Assembly: GCA_036172665.1 (NCBI GenBank)
Contig: CM069880.1
Span: 5,768,501-5,832,500 of the forward strand
DNA length: 64,000 nt
From: Prosopocoilus inquinatus
Taxonomy: Eukaryota; Arthropoda; Insecta; Coleoptera; Lucanidae
Direction of reading: 5' to 3'
Shown: one piece after another, positions 9,172-19,592 of the stretch
How positions within the stretch are numbered: the first letter of the stretch is position 1
Layout: every line of letters starts with the position of its first letter
Translations under genes and position numbers: made by a program
The notes under the pieces: generated by a model
Database searches by the model: none
The model's input: only the letters and a program-made list of their open reading frames with translations
Told to the model about the DNA's origin: nothing

Positions 9172-10893
9172 ATCAAAAGAATTTATCAATAGAACCAAAT
9201 ATTGAAAGGAATCCAACATCCCTCTATTTACATCCAACGGACACCACAGAAATTATTAAAACTATGAAAAAAACCTGGAAAAAAAGATCGTCAGGAATAG
9301 ACGAACTACCGGGAACAGTGCTACTACGCGTGCATAAAGACCTCGCAAAACCCCTGGTAACCATCATTAATAAGAGCTTCGTAGAAGGAACATATCCAGA
9401 CCAGCTGAAAACGTCAAAAATCACACCAGTGTTAAAAAAAGGAAAAATAACAGAAGTAAAAAACTACAGACCCGTAGCCTTGCAAAGTCAAATAGCAAAA
9501 ATATTTGAAAGCTGTTTTAACTCTCGATTAAATTCCTTCCTGGAAAAAAACGATCTGTTAACTCACACACAAAACGGATTCAGACAAAATCGATCAACAC
9601 AAACAGCCTTGGAGGATGCCATTGACTTCATACACGAAAACCTCAACGACAAAAAACAACCCCTCGGTTTATTCTTTGACATGAGCCGCGCCTTTGACAC
9701 CATAGACCACCATCTACTTACCGAGAAGTTAGAACAAATGGGTGTAAGAGGAACCGCCGGAAGCTGGATCAAGACGTACCTCGCAGATAGTGTACAAATA
9801 GTTGAAATCAACGGCAATAGATCGTCAGACCAAATTATTAGAAAAGGAGTGCCACAAGGTTCGTGCATATCCCCCACATTATTCAACTGCTTCATTAACG
9901 ATCTTCCGCAAACAATCACCGAAAACGGAAAAGCAGTACTGTACGTGGACGACTTTAACGTGATAATCGACGGAAATTTACAAAATCGAATCGCCGAAGC
10001 AAGAAGTTGTATTTATGGAGTGATACAATGGTGTAAGCGAAACGGAATTGTGCTCAACGCCGAAAAATCAACGGTGGTAGATTTCTGCATAAAAAACAAA
10101 ACAGTTGACTTATCGGTACTACTGAAAATCGAAAATAAATCGATAGAGTGCGTAGAAACGACAAAATTTCTCGGTGTATATTTGGACCAAAAACTGACAT
10201 GGAATTCTCACATCGAGCACATTCTACCAAAAATTAGCACCGCGTGCTATATGATTCGCAATATCCAACCCACAGTATCGACACATGTCCTAAAACTTAT
10301 GTACTTTGGACTAGTACAGTCAGTAATGAGTTATGGACTGATATTCTGGGGTGCGGCAAGTGGAAGACACAAAGTGTTCGCAATGCAAAAGAAAGTCATA
10401 AGACTAATGATGGGAGTACCACTACAAACATCGTGTAGGGAATTGTTCAAAGCTTTAGAAATATTACCTTTTCCTGCTTTGTATGTGTATTCTCTGATTA
10501 TATTCACGAGAAAAAAATCCAGACAACCAAAAAGGTCAGATTTACATCAGTACAATACAAGAACAAACAACGAAATACAAGTTCCATTTTCAAGACTTAC
10601 GGCAGGCCAACAGAACCCCAATTACATCGGACCAAAACTCTACAACAAACTGGTGACGTTGGATCGCGAATTTCAAAAATGTAGTATAAACACTTTCAAA
10701 ACAAAGCTTAAGACCTTGCTGTTAAAAAATTGCATTTACTCTGTAAATGAATTTTACGACTTAAAAATTAATAGTTAATTTACATTTATATATGCATATA
10801 TACACTGACGAGTCCGATTATATTATATTTGTGTTTTTGTACTGTATAATATGGACAATAAAGCATCAATCACAAAGCATCAATCAATCACTC
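9172..10893 (+). mobile_element. 5'-truncated LINE (non-LTR retrotransposon) inside polymerase B
   Basis: The polymerase codons for LEEF and QERDSG are separated by 1722 bp flanked by a short AATTT duplication (9167-9171 and 10894-10898). The insert contains a reverse transcriptase gene and ends in AAGCATCAATCACAAAGCAT-type short repeats (10861-10893) rather than a long poly(A). The endonuclease domain is missing, as is usual for 5'-truncated copies. It inserted in the same orientation as the polymerase. Confidence 0.8.
9264..10778 (+). CDS. LINE reverse transcriptase, intact RT region
   Basis: This 504-residue open frame has PVLKKGKITEVKNYRPVAL (about residues 55-73), GFRQNRST, motif A FFDMSRAFDTID (137-148), KGVPQGS (194-200), and catalytic YVDD (227-230), followed by a thumb region and a C-terminal domain with LMYFGLVQSVMSYGL. 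It belongs to the Jockey/CR1 side of non-LTR elements; I cannot place the clade. The frame is free of stops over 1.5 kb, much less decayed than the surrounding polymerase, so it inserted late. Confidence 0.85.
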   Translation: MKKTWKKRSSGIDELPGTVLLRVHKDLAKPLVTIINKSFVEGTYPDQLKTSKITPVLKKGKITEVKNYRPVALQSQIAKIFESCFNSRLNSFLEKNDLLTHTQNGFRQNRSTQTALEDAIDFIHENLNDKKQPLGLFFDMSRAFDTIDHHLLTEKLEQMGVRGTAGSWIKTYLADSVQIVEINGNRSSDQIIRKGVPQGSCISPTLFNCFINDLPQTITENGKAVLYVDDFNVIIDGNLQNRIAEARSCIYGVIQWCKRNGIVLNAEKSTVVDFCIKNKTVDLSVLLKIENKSIECVETTKFLGVYLDQKLTWNSHIEHILPKISTACYMIRNIQPTVSTHVLKLMYFGLVQSVMSYGLIFWGAASGRHKVFAMQKKVIRLMMGVPLQTSCRELFKALEILPFPALYVYSLIIFTRKKSRQPKRSDLHQYNTRTNNEIQVPFSRLTAGQQNPNYIGPKLYNKLVTLDREFQKCSINTFKTKLKTLLLKNCIYSVNEFYDLKINS

Positions 10894-13800
10894 AATTTCA
10901 AGAACGTGACAGCGGGTGGGCGTTATATGAAATACTACAACTAAAAGTTAACATTAATAATTTTGCACCCATTAATGGAGGTATTTCGACATACGTTCAA
11001 ATGCCTAAATTTATTCAAAATAAGAAGTGCGTTTTAAATTTGTAAAATAATGATGAATATTGTTTTCTTTGGTCGATCGTGGCAGCCTTACATCCTGCTC
11101 CCGCACATAAAAAATCTGAACGCATTTCATCTTATCCTCATTTTTCAAACGTTTTAAAATTTGAAGGCATTAATTTTCCTATTAGTTTAAAAGAGGTTAA
11201 GAAATTTGAATTAATGAACGAGCCTTCAACTAATGTATTTACAATAGAAAAAACAGACGTATTACCAATTTCTTTAAGCTAGTTTGAATTCACAGAACGA
11301 ATTAATTTATTAATGATACCTTGTGAAGAAAATGATGAAAACAATGCAAATTCAAAAACAGGATTTCATTTTGCATTAATAAAAAATTTATCTGGTTTAC
11401 TTCACAGACAAATCGGTAGTTTACATAATAAGAATTGGTTTTGTGAACGTTGTCTCAATCATTTTATATCACAAGAAAATTTAGAAAAGCACGTAATTAC
11501 ATGCAAAGACGTTAACAAAACTAAAAGTACTGTACCGCTCGAAAAAGAAAAATATCTAACGTTTAAAAATTTCAAAAACAAAGAGAAAGTTCCGTTTGTT
11601 ATTTATGCGGACGAATGTATACTGAGAAAATTTAACGATTTAAAACCTTCTAATAAAAATAGAAAGTATCAAAAACATGAACCATTTTCTATAGCATATT
11701 TTCTAGTGTGTTCATATAATCCTTCACTTTCAAAATTTAGATTACATACCGGAAAAGATTGCGTAAGTTGGTTTGTCAGCGAATTGGAAAAAATAGGTTT
11801 AGAAATTAATGATATTTTCTCAACAGTGGTGCCATGTAAAAAATTAACGGTAGAACAAGAGTACGAATTTCAAAATGCTACACATTGTCATGTCTGCTTA
11901 AAGCCATTCGATAATCTTAAAGATATTAAAGTACGCGACTATTCGCATCTAACTGGAGAATTTCGTGGAAGTTGTCATCAAGCATGCAATCTAAATTATA
12001 AAAACACTAATGCGATACCAGTAGTTTTTCACAATACGTCAGGTTACGATAGTCATTTTTTAATAAAAGCGTTAGCTACACAAATACCAGGACAAATTAG
12101 TTTATTACCGATTAATAAAGAAAAATACATTTCATTTTCTAAATATATTTCAAATACTAATATTAATTTTAGGTTTTTGGATTCATTTCGATTCATGCCC
12201 AGTAGTTTAGACAAACTTTCATCATATTTAGATAGAGATCAAAAACTTATTACCAAATCACATTGTAAAAATGATACGGAACTTAAATTGCTCGAGAGGA
12301 AAGGTATTTTTCCGTACGAATATCTTGACAATTGGGAGAAATTACAGGATACCAAATTGTCTTCTAAAAGTGATTTTTATAATAAAATTAATCAATCTCA
12401 CATTTCGGACGATAAATACGAACATGCCTTGAACGTATGGAATACGTTCAATATTCAAAATTTACAAGAATATGCAGAGCTGTATTTAAAAACGAATGTC
12501 TTGCTGTTAACGGACATCTTTGAAAATTTTAGAACATGTTTACAAACTTATCAGTTAGATGCCCTGCATTATTATACCGCACCCGGTTTAGCTTTCGACA
12601 GCATCCGAAGACAACTTCCATTACCTTAGAATTATTAACAGACATAGATATGTTAATGTTTATCGAAAAAGGTATCAGAGGTGGAGTTTCTCAATGTTCA
12701 AATCGTTACGGTAAAGCGAACAACAAGTATATGAACGATTTTAACATTGATGAACCGTCGTCATATTTAATGTATTACGACGTTAACAACTTATACGGCA
12801 CAGTTATGTGCTTACCTTTACCTTTCGCACAGTTCGAGTGAGTTGATCCTTATTCGATAGATATTATGAACGTGTCGGACGATGCTGAATTTGGTTACAT
12901 TCTAGAATGCGACCTACACTATCCGGAACAAGTATTTGAAGAACATAAAGATTTACCGCTTTGTCCTGAACGCTTAGTACCACCGTGTTCATCATCAAAA
13001 ATCCCCAAATTATTAACCACTTTATTTGATAAAAAACAATGTATTATTCATTACAGAAATTTAAAACAAGCAATTTCAATTAGGTTTGAAAATTGAACGA
13101 GTATTAAGAGTATTAAAATTTAAACAGTCTAATTGGATGGAATTGTACATAAATTTAAATAATGATTTACGTAAAAGAAGTAAAAATTATTTTGAGAAAA
13201 ATTTCTACAAATTAATGAACAATTCAGTGTTTGGTAAAACTATGGAAAACGTTCGGAAATATAAAGACGTAAAACTGGTTACTAAATGGGAAGGACGTTA
13301 CGGTGCAAAATATTACATATCGAAACCAAATTTTCATAGTTGTACCATTTTCGAAGACGACATGGTCATCATCGAAATGAAACGATTAGACATTAAATTT
13401 AATAAACCTATATACGTAAGCTTCACTATACTAGATCTTTCCAAAACGTTTCTGTACGATTTCCATTACAATTACATCAAAACGAAATTTAAGGACAGCG
13501 CTAAATTACTCTATACCGACACCGACTCTTTAATTTATCACTTTTTCGTGGACGACATTTATGATCACATTAAGGAAGACATTTCAAAATTCGATACATC
13601 TGATTATTCACCAACTAACAGATATCAAATACCTCTCCGGAATAAAAAAGTTTTAGGATTAATGAAAGACGAAAACAACGGGATATTAATGTTGGAATTT
13701 ATAGGACTCAGATCAAAAATGTACGCAATAAAAATTTCAAATAATAATGTCATTAAAAAAGCAAAAGGTGTGAAAAATTCAGCACTTCGTTCGATTTCGT

Positions 13801-14104
13801 TCGAAGACTATTATCAAGCTCTGTTCAATAATTCTACTCAGGAGACGACACAATTCCTGATCAGATCACAAAAATATGAGGTTTTTACGATCGAGCAAAG
13901 AAAATTAGCCCTAAGCCCATTCGATGACAAAAGAATCATTAATTTCATTTACACTGATACATTTCCCTGGGGTTACAAAAAGATCAAAAAATGAACAATT
14001 TTTTTTGTCAGAAAATTAACTTATAAACAGTTTCAATTATTTCACTATTGCAGAAAGATTTTACTCGTAAGTTTTTCATTTATTTTTTTTATTTGTATAT
14101 TTAA

Positions 14105-14543
14105 TTGTTTTTCCTATTTGTAGTCACAAACCAACTACAGCAATTAAAATTTATTAAAGCTGTCCCACACGCTTTTGCACCTACGAAAGGATCGACAAAA
14201 GCAGCTGGCCTACAATTATTTAGTACCTGCGAGAGGAAAGGAAATTATAAACACCGGCATCCAAATTCAACATCCCGAAGCTTGTTACGGTCGCATAGCG
14301 CCAAGGTCAGGACTGGCATTGAAACATTCTATAGATGTTGGCGCAGGTGTCATCGACGAAGATTACCGTGGAATAATAAAAGTCGTCCTGTTTAATCATT
14401 CAGACGTACCGTACGAGATAGTAAGCGGTGACCGCATCGCTCAATTAATCTGTCAACAAATTTACTATCCGGAATTAGAAGAAGTTACAGAATTGTCATC
14501 CACAGTTCGATGTGACAGCGGTTTCGGATCAACTGGTATTTAA
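14105..14543 (+). pseudogene. dut: dUTPase (trimeric type), one frameshift
   Basis: Motif 1 (TKGSTKAAG) lies in one frame up to about 14215 and the rest lies in the next frame from 14175: [11 protein letters not shown] (motif 2, about 14291), [17 protein letters not shown] (motif 3), [12 protein letters not shown] (motif 4) and the glycine-rich C-terminal [10 protein letters not shown] (motif 5) ending at 14543. The enzyme hydrolyses dUTP and keeps uracil out of DNA. A GTAAGT near 14069 and a TTTGTAG near 14125 could bound a small intron upstream. It follows polymerase B on the same strand by about 110 bp, so it appears to be cargo of Polinton 1. A single shift of frame in the YNYL region breaks it. 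Confidence 0.8.
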
Positions 14544-14544
14544 C

Positions 14545-14745
14545 ATGAGTTCCTACTGCGAGATATGTAAAATGTATTTTTGTTTTTGTAAAAATTCTAT
14601 TGCAAATCATTCACAAAAAAATCGACTTGCTGCAAGAGGTAAATCAATAAAAAAGAAACAATTTATAAAATTGAAACCGTTAACACACAGCAGCAAGGAA
14701 AAGAGCGATTTATATTGTACTGAAACAATATTTTTTAAGTCCTAA
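14545..14745 (+). CDS. Small cysteine-containing basic protein
   Basis: An ATG at 14545 overlaps nothing and lies directly after the dUTPase stop. The frame gives about 66 residues starting MSSYCEICKMYFCFC, with four cysteines in the first 16 residues (CxxC and CxC spacing), then a basic tail. A small zinc-binding protein is possible, but the third and fourth cysteines are too close for a standard finger. It is the last open frame before the non-coding terminal region of Polinton 1. Confidence 0.35.
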   Translation: MSSYCEICKMYFCFCKNSIANHSQKNRLAARGKSIKKKQFIKLKPLTHSSKEKSDLYCTETIFFKS

Positions 14746-14949
14746 ATGATTGTCAATTAGAATATTTGTTATTAATTAGTAAATTTTTATCTATAAATAA
14801 ATGATTTTGAACGAGCGTTTCATCAATCCTCCTGACCTCTTGCTTGACCCTTTCCCTTACGGTGTTTACCGCGGACGCGCGAATCTTACTCCGCATATTT
14901 TCTGCTGCCCTGTTACTCTCCGCAATTCTCAATTCACCCGTTTAAACAG

Positions 14950-15480
14950 ATAAGCAATTTTTTTACCTCGGCCAAGGGTAGCCTAGGGGATGCCCGCACA
15001 CCACTTCACCTGAGAAAAAACTTTCCACCCGTCTTTTGCGCACACTTCTTACAAAATTACACGCCAACGCAAGAATTAGCGTCAGCAAAAAAAATCTCTT
15101 ACAACCTCCTTTGGTCATTGACGACGGCGCTTCTTCGCGAGAACCAGAAAAAAATTCTTCTGCGACCACCTCTGGCCATCGTCGACGGTCTCTTTCACCT
15201 CAGCAAAAAAAAAATACTCAGCAACCTCTTCTGGTAAAATTACGTCATTGTCGACGGTCTCTTTCACCTCACCAAAAAAAATACTCAGCACCCTCTTCTG
15301 GTAAAATTACGTCATTGTCGACAAGTCTTCAGCTATAAGAACCAAAGGGGTTACTTCATCTGCACAAAAAAACACCCCTCAATTACTTCTTCAGCACTAA
15401 AAACCACCCCTAAACATGGGGATGACCTTCAACGGTGGTCACTGCGGATGGACATGCCATCGAGTTGTCCTAGGATCCCT
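14950..15480. repeat. Polinton terminal-region-like sequence with 68-bp tandem repeats
   Basis: A pattern of CTCTTTCACCTCA, ACTCAGCA, CTCTTCTGGTAAAATTACGT and CATTGTCGAC recurs every 68-69 bp between about 15165 and 15320. The stretch ends in AAAGGGGTTACTTC and GGGGATGACCTTCAACGGTG. Related sequence occurs at 17745-17880 and, more loosely, at 50380-50660 at the left end of Polinton 2. I read it as terminal non-coding DNA of a Polinton; true terminal inverted repeats could not be matched by eye. Confidence 0.4.
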
Positions 15481-15653
15481 CTAGTATTACTACTCATCCT
15501 GTTTTTGCTGTTTTCTTTTATTTTCTAAATACAAGAACTAAAACGATTTATATACAACCTGCTTATTGAAGACAGAACATCATCGACCGCCTCTTACTAA
15601 CCTAAGTTAGGTACAAGCAATATTTCTTATACAAAAAAAGTATAAAATTATTA

Positions 15654-15919
15654 GAAAAATTTTGTGCAAATCGTTTTTGATTGCAGTGAGAACCTCGAGC
15701 AGCCTCTGGACAGCTGTTTCAGCCCTGCTTGGGGCTTCTTCAGCAGAAACGTAGCTCGACATTCCCACTGCAGACCAAAAACGACTTGCCCAATTTATTC
15801 GCAAATGCATGGCCGCCTTGCATGGGGGACTCATTAGGAGCAAATCCCGCTTCAATTTGTCTATCCTACTGCAATATTAGGTCAAAAAGCGATAGTAAGA
15901 TGTCGCTATTTTATATGTT
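15654..15919. mobile_element. Retrozyme insertion, one inverted plus one forward half-monomer
   Basis: The 266-bp insert is flanked by the 13-bp duplication TATAAAATTATTA (15641-15653 and 15920-15932). It begins GAAAAATTTTGTGC with an inverted ribozyme-bearing segment, switches orientation near 15808 at CGCAAATGC/ATGGCCGCC, and ends in forward orientation at TATATGTT. The switch point is nearly the same as in the array at 18.40 kb, which suggests both descend from a template that already carried the inversion. Confidence 0.85.
15682..15772 (-). ncRNA. Hammerhead ribozyme, type I
   Basis: The complement of the plus strand carries the full set: TGCAGTG...CACTGCA outer helix I, TCGAG/CTCGA, CTG/CAG, CTGAAGA core, AGCCC/GGGCT helix II, GAAA, ACA/TGT helix III and the cleavable C. 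It belongs to the same sequence lineage as the array at 17.9-19.8 kb. Confidence 0.8.
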
Positions 15920-15932
15920 TATAAAATTATTA

Positions 15933-16165
15933 TTATAAAATTGCAAGCGAACCGTGTTTTAATTTTTACGTGAAAATTTGTTTCTATTTGGTAAGAATTT
16001 AATTAAATAATCGTCTTCAAGCGAATGTGGTAAAAAGTGTTCTAAAAAAAAATGTCCATTCCAACGACGAAATACGTTTGCACTAAATGTAAAGGAGAAA
16101 CCGATATACCGAGGTAAAAATGTATACTTTGTCCCACATATCAATTGTTAAGAGAAATTCATGGA
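15933..16165 (+). pseudogene. Capsid 3' end and following gene start, deleted relic
   Basis: LQANRVL-type capsid sequence (about 15940) jumps to the capsid terminus region (about 16020) and a following ATG at about 16052 that reads MSIPTTKYVCTKCKGETDIP, the counterpart of the partial gene at 1-101. Several stops follow. A second and longer copy lies 0.8 kb downstream. It shows that a plus-oriented Polinton capsid arm once lay here. Confidence 0.6.
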
Positions 16166-16784
16166 AAAAACAAGTAATTCAGCTATCAACAGCAAAGAGA
16201 AGTATTTTGTTCATTTTTCTTCTGACCTCCTATTTAAGAACTCATTTATTTGTTTTACTAATAATATATGTTTTGTTCATTTGTGTCCTGACCTCTACTT
16301 TTGATCCCATATTTAAGAAGTCATTTACTTTTTTTGTTCAAACATGATCAATCCTGTTTTTACAGGTAAATGACCTTTCTTTTTATTCATTCATTCGTTC
16401 ATAAACCAAAAACGAACATGGAAAAACAAATGCATACAAAGAAGCAACGCATTTTAACAGCGCGAATTGACTTATACATAGTTCAATTTGCTAAAGCGAG
16501 AGAAGCAAGAAAAGTGATTGTACATAAGAAGGTGACAAAGATGGAATACAATTTGGATAAATGAAATTTGGAAAGAAATGAACGAATCAACAGAAAAAAA
16601 AATAAGAGCAGCTATTCACTGTAACATATACAGAAATGAATTTTTGGTTCTTTTTTACTTTCCGAAATAATTTTTATTAGTTAACAAAAGATGCCGGGTG
16701 TTGTCATAACTGTCTGATATAATAGCTTTTAAAAGATATGCAAGAAAGAAAACATTAGTCACTTAGAGAAACCACGGTTCGTTA

Positions 16785-17245
16785 TTGTTGGTTTTCAACT
16801 AGTAGAAAAAATGATGCCTTAAAAAATATCAGTCAATTTGATCTATGTAACTTGACAAACATAAAATTATACTTAAATTCAGAAGTCTACCCTTATGACA
16901 ATCTAAATTTGAATTTCGACAAACATCAATTTGCTATTTTGCATGAAATGTACGGTCAATTTAACATTCCCACTATTATAAATCTGCAAGCGAACCGTGT
17001 CTTAGTTTTACAAAATTTAAAGAATTAGCTCCTCTAGTCGTTATCCCGCAAATACGTGCGCTTATTGTTTATTATTGCACGATAGATTAGTTTAGTACAA
17101 CCCGCTAATGAGTGTGGTAAAAATGTTCTAAAAAATGCCCATTCCAACCAATTACATTTGGCTTAAAGGTAAAGAAGAAACCGATATATCGCGGCAAAAA
17201 TATATACCTTGTCTCACATATCAATTATTAAAATAAATTTATAAG
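16785..17245 (+). pseudogene. Major capsid C-terminal region plus start of next gene, decayed
   Basis: Reading the plus strand across three frames gives RFVIVGFQ, the IKLYLNSEVYPYDN block near 16865, FAILHEMYGQF near 16930, LQANRVLVLQNL near 16985 and a CAYCLLLHDRLV-type end near 17060. ATG about 17144 then begins the MPIPT gene. Similarity to 1-735 is high, so it is a copy of the same capsid lineage in opposite orientation. Many indels. Confidence 0.7.
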
Positions 17246-17739
17246 AACAGTGGAAATTTAGCGTATTTTAAAATACATGACAAGAAACTATTTTCTGTAA
17301 GATGTGTAGGATATATAAAAATGTATTTTTAACTTTCATTTAGAAAAATAAATAAATAAAGAAGTAATTTATCTACAGCAAAAAGTCATATCATTTTTCT
17401 CCTGCCCTGTCCTATCTCTAGCAATATTGACTGACAGTTACATTTTTTTCTAAAATATAACACTAATAACAAGCAACAGTCCTTATCCAAAAAAGTACCT
17501 ACAGAATTATTATTTAAAAATTGCAAGCGAACCATGTTTTACTTTTTTCTTTCCAAATTGAAAGATTTATTAGCATCATTTGCTCAGCGAATTTTAAATA
17601 ATTGATATTTATGTTTTATTCAGTTGTAGAAAAATAAACTAAATTTACTCTAACAACGTTTTGGCTGTTTCATAAAAATAAATGACACATTTCATAGAGC
17701 TGCTGCAAAATACACAAGATTTACTAAGTTCTTTGAAGA

Positions 17740-17880
17740 CAATCAACGCTGCAATGGCCTCGTCGGCTATAAGAATTAAAGGGATAACTTTTTCACCCCT
17801 TAAACTACTCCCCTAACTTAGAGGATGACCCTCAACGATGGTCACTTCGGATGGACACATGCCATCCGCAATTCTTTTCA
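17740..17880. repeat. Second copy of the Polinton terminal-type sequence
   Basis: CTATAAGAATTAAAGGGATA, CACCCCTTAAACTACTCCCC and GAGGATGACCCTCAACGATG match the order seen at 15335-15470 with about 15% differences by eye. It lies just left of the retrozyme array. No coding potential. Confidence 0.4.
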
Positions 17881-17967
17881 AAGTCAATCAAGTTAACGAA
17901 AATCGACTATTTTTAGAGAATTTAAATTATAAAGTGTTAGAAAAATTTTGTGCAAATCGTTCTTGAT

Positions 17968-18059
17968 TGCAGTGAGAACCTCGAGCAGCCTCTGGACAGC
18001 TGTTTCAGCCCTGCTTGGGGCTTCTTCAGCAGAAACGTAGCTCGACATTCCCACTGCAG
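17968..18059 (-). ncRNA. Hammerhead ribozyme (first inverted monomer)
   Basis: Minus-strand copy with every core element intact: CTGAAGA, AGCCC/GGGCT, GAAA, minimal helix III, cleavable GTC and an extended helix I closed by TGCAGTG/CACTGCA. Confidence 0.8.
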
Positions 18060-18278
18060 ACCAAAAACGACTTGCCCAATTTATTCGCAAATGCGATGTA
18101 AGAATGATGAACATATAAAATAGTGACATCTTACTATCGCTTTTGACCTAACATTGCAGTAGGATAGACAAATTGAAGCGGGATTTGCTCCTAATGAGTC
18201 CCCCATGCAAGGCGGCCATGCTTGCTGTCAAAGCATATTGAAAGATTTTAGAAAAATTTTGTGCAAATCGTTCTTGAT

Positions 18279-18370
18279 TGCAGTGAGAACCTCGAGCAGC
18301 CTCTGGACAGCTGTTTCAGCCCTGCTTGGGGCTTCTTCAGCAGAAACGTAGCTCGACATTCCCACTGCAG
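18279..18370 (-). ncRNA. Hammerhead ribozyme (second inverted monomer)
   Basis: Minus-strand copy identical in the core to the first inverted monomer. It lies 311 bp from it, immediately before the orientation switch at about 18400. Confidence 0.8.
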
Positions 18371-18565
18371 ACCAAAAACGACTTGCCCAATTTATTCGCA
18401 AGTATGGCCGCCTTGCATGGGGGACTCATTAGGAGCAAATCCCGCTTCAATTTGTCTATCCTACTGCAATGTTAGGTCAAAAAGCGATAGTAAGATGTCG
18501 CTATTTTATATGTTCATCATTCTTACATCGCATTTGCGAATAAATTGGGCAAGTCGTTTTTGGTC

Positions 18566-18656
18566 TGCAGTGGGAATGTCGAGCTACGTTTCTGCTGAAG
18601 AAGCCCCAAGCAGGGCTGAAACAGCTGTCTAGAGGCTGCTCGAGGTTCTCACTGCA
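18566..18656 (+). ncRNA. Hammerhead ribozyme (forward monomer 1)
   Basis: Core intact. The base after the cleavage site is T instead of C (GTCTAGAGG), which would form a G-U pair at the first step of helix I, so activity may be lowered but the fold is kept. Confidence 0.75.
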
Positions 18657-18877
18657 ATCAAAAACGATTTGCACAAAATGTTTCTAAAATCTTTCATTAT
18701 GCTTTGACAGCAAGCATGGCCGCCTTGCATGGGGGACTCATTAGGAGCAAATCCCGCTTCAATTTGTCTATCCTACTGCAATGTTAGGTCAAAAAACGAT
18801 ATTAAGATGTCGCTATTTTATATGTTCATCATTCTTACATCGCAATTGCGAATAAATTGGGCAAGTCGTTTTTGGTC

Positions 18878-18968
18878 TGCAGTGGGAATGTTGAGCTACG
18901 TTTCTGCTGAAGAAGCCCCAAGCAGGGCTGAAACAGCTGTCCAGAAGCTGCTCGAGGTTCTCACTGCA
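18878..18968 (+). ncRNA. Hammerhead ribozyme (forward monomer 2)
   Basis: Core intact. TCGAG has become TTGAG in helix I (G-U pair with CTCGA), and CAGAGG is CAGAAG. Both changes are in the outer helix, not in the catalytic core. Confidence 0.75.
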
Positions 18969-19189
18969 ATCAAAAACGATTTGCACAAAATTTTTCTAAA
19001 ATCTTTCATTATGCTTTGACAGCAAGCATGGCCGCCTTGCATGGGGGACTCATTAGGAGCAAATCCCGCTTCAATTTGTCTATCCTACTGCAATGTTAGG
19101 TCAAAAAGCGATAGTAAGATGTCGCTATTTTATATGTTCATCATTCTTACATCGCATTTGCGAATAAATTGGGCAAGTCGTTTTTGGTC

Positions 19190-19280
19190 TGCAGTGGGAA
19201 TGTCGAGCTACGTTTCTGCTGAAGAAGCCCCAAGCAGGGCTGAAACAGCTGTCCAGAGGCTGCTCGAGGTTCTCACTGCA
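19190..19280 (+). ncRNA. Hammerhead ribozyme (forward monomer 3, cleanest copy)
   Basis: CTGAAGA at 19219-19225 (all fixed core positions), helix II AGCCC (19226-19230) with GGGCT (19237-19241) and a 6-base loop, GAAA at 19242-19245, helix III ACA/TGT (19245-19247 and 19250-19252) with a 2-base loop, cleavable C at 19253. Helix I: CTG (19216-19218) with CAG (19254-19256), then an internal loop, TCGAG with CTCGA, GAA with TTC, TGCAGTG with CACTGCA. Pairing continues imperfectly outwards (CGTTTTTG with CAAGAACG), giving a rod. Short helix III variants of this kind are known in Penelope-like elements and animal retrozymes. Confidence 0.85.
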
Positions 19281-19501
19281 ATCAAGAACGATTTGCACAA
19301 AATTTTTCTAAAATCTTTCATTATGCTTTGACAGCAAGCATGGCCGCCTTGCATGGGGGACTCATTAGGAGCAAATCCCGCTTCAATTTGTCTATCCTAC
19401 TGCAATGTTAGGTCAAAAATCGATAGTAAGATATCGCTATTTTATATGTTCATCATTCTTACATCGGATTTGCGAATAAATTGGGCAAGTCGTTTTTGGT
19501 C

Positions 19502-19592
19502 TGCAGTGGGAATGTCGAGCTACGTTTCTGCTGAAGAAGCCCCAAGCAGAGCTGAAACAGCTGTCCAGAGGCTGCTCGAGGTTCTCACTGCA
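19502..19592 (+). ncRNA. Hammerhead ribozyme (forward monomer 4, weakened)
   Basis: The core bases are kept but helix II carries GAGCT instead of GGGCT, giving one mismatch in a 5-bp stem. Activity is likely reduced in this unit. Confidence 0.65.

Larger units (their letters stand above)
8815..13994 (+). pseudogene. Polinton protein-primed DNA polymerase B, interrupted and frameshifted
   Basis: Blocks in order: a short N-terminal frame from 8815; 9007-9171; a LINE insertion (9172-10893); 10894-11045 starting with QERDSGWALYEI; 11079-11282; 11313-12629 with a CHVC zinc-type motif, [11 protein letters not shown] (Exo II) and YADECI where the family has a D-F-E exonuclease I site; 12630-12841 with YYDVNNLYG (motif A); 12866-13096; and 13086-13994 with [13 protein letters not shown] (motif B) and YTDTDSL (motif C). 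The family replicates the element from terminal proteins. At least six frame breaks separate the blocks. All three polymerase motifs are visible, so decay is moderate. Confidence 0.85.

Noticed and set aside
15036..15338. 100-residue frame with SLSPQQKK repeats
   Set aside because: It follows a 68-bp non-coding tandem repeat, whose period is not a multiple of three.
16370..16564. 64-residue basic frame between two capsid relics
   Set aside because: No resemblance to neighbouring Polinton genes, and surrounded by stops in related copies. Probably chance.
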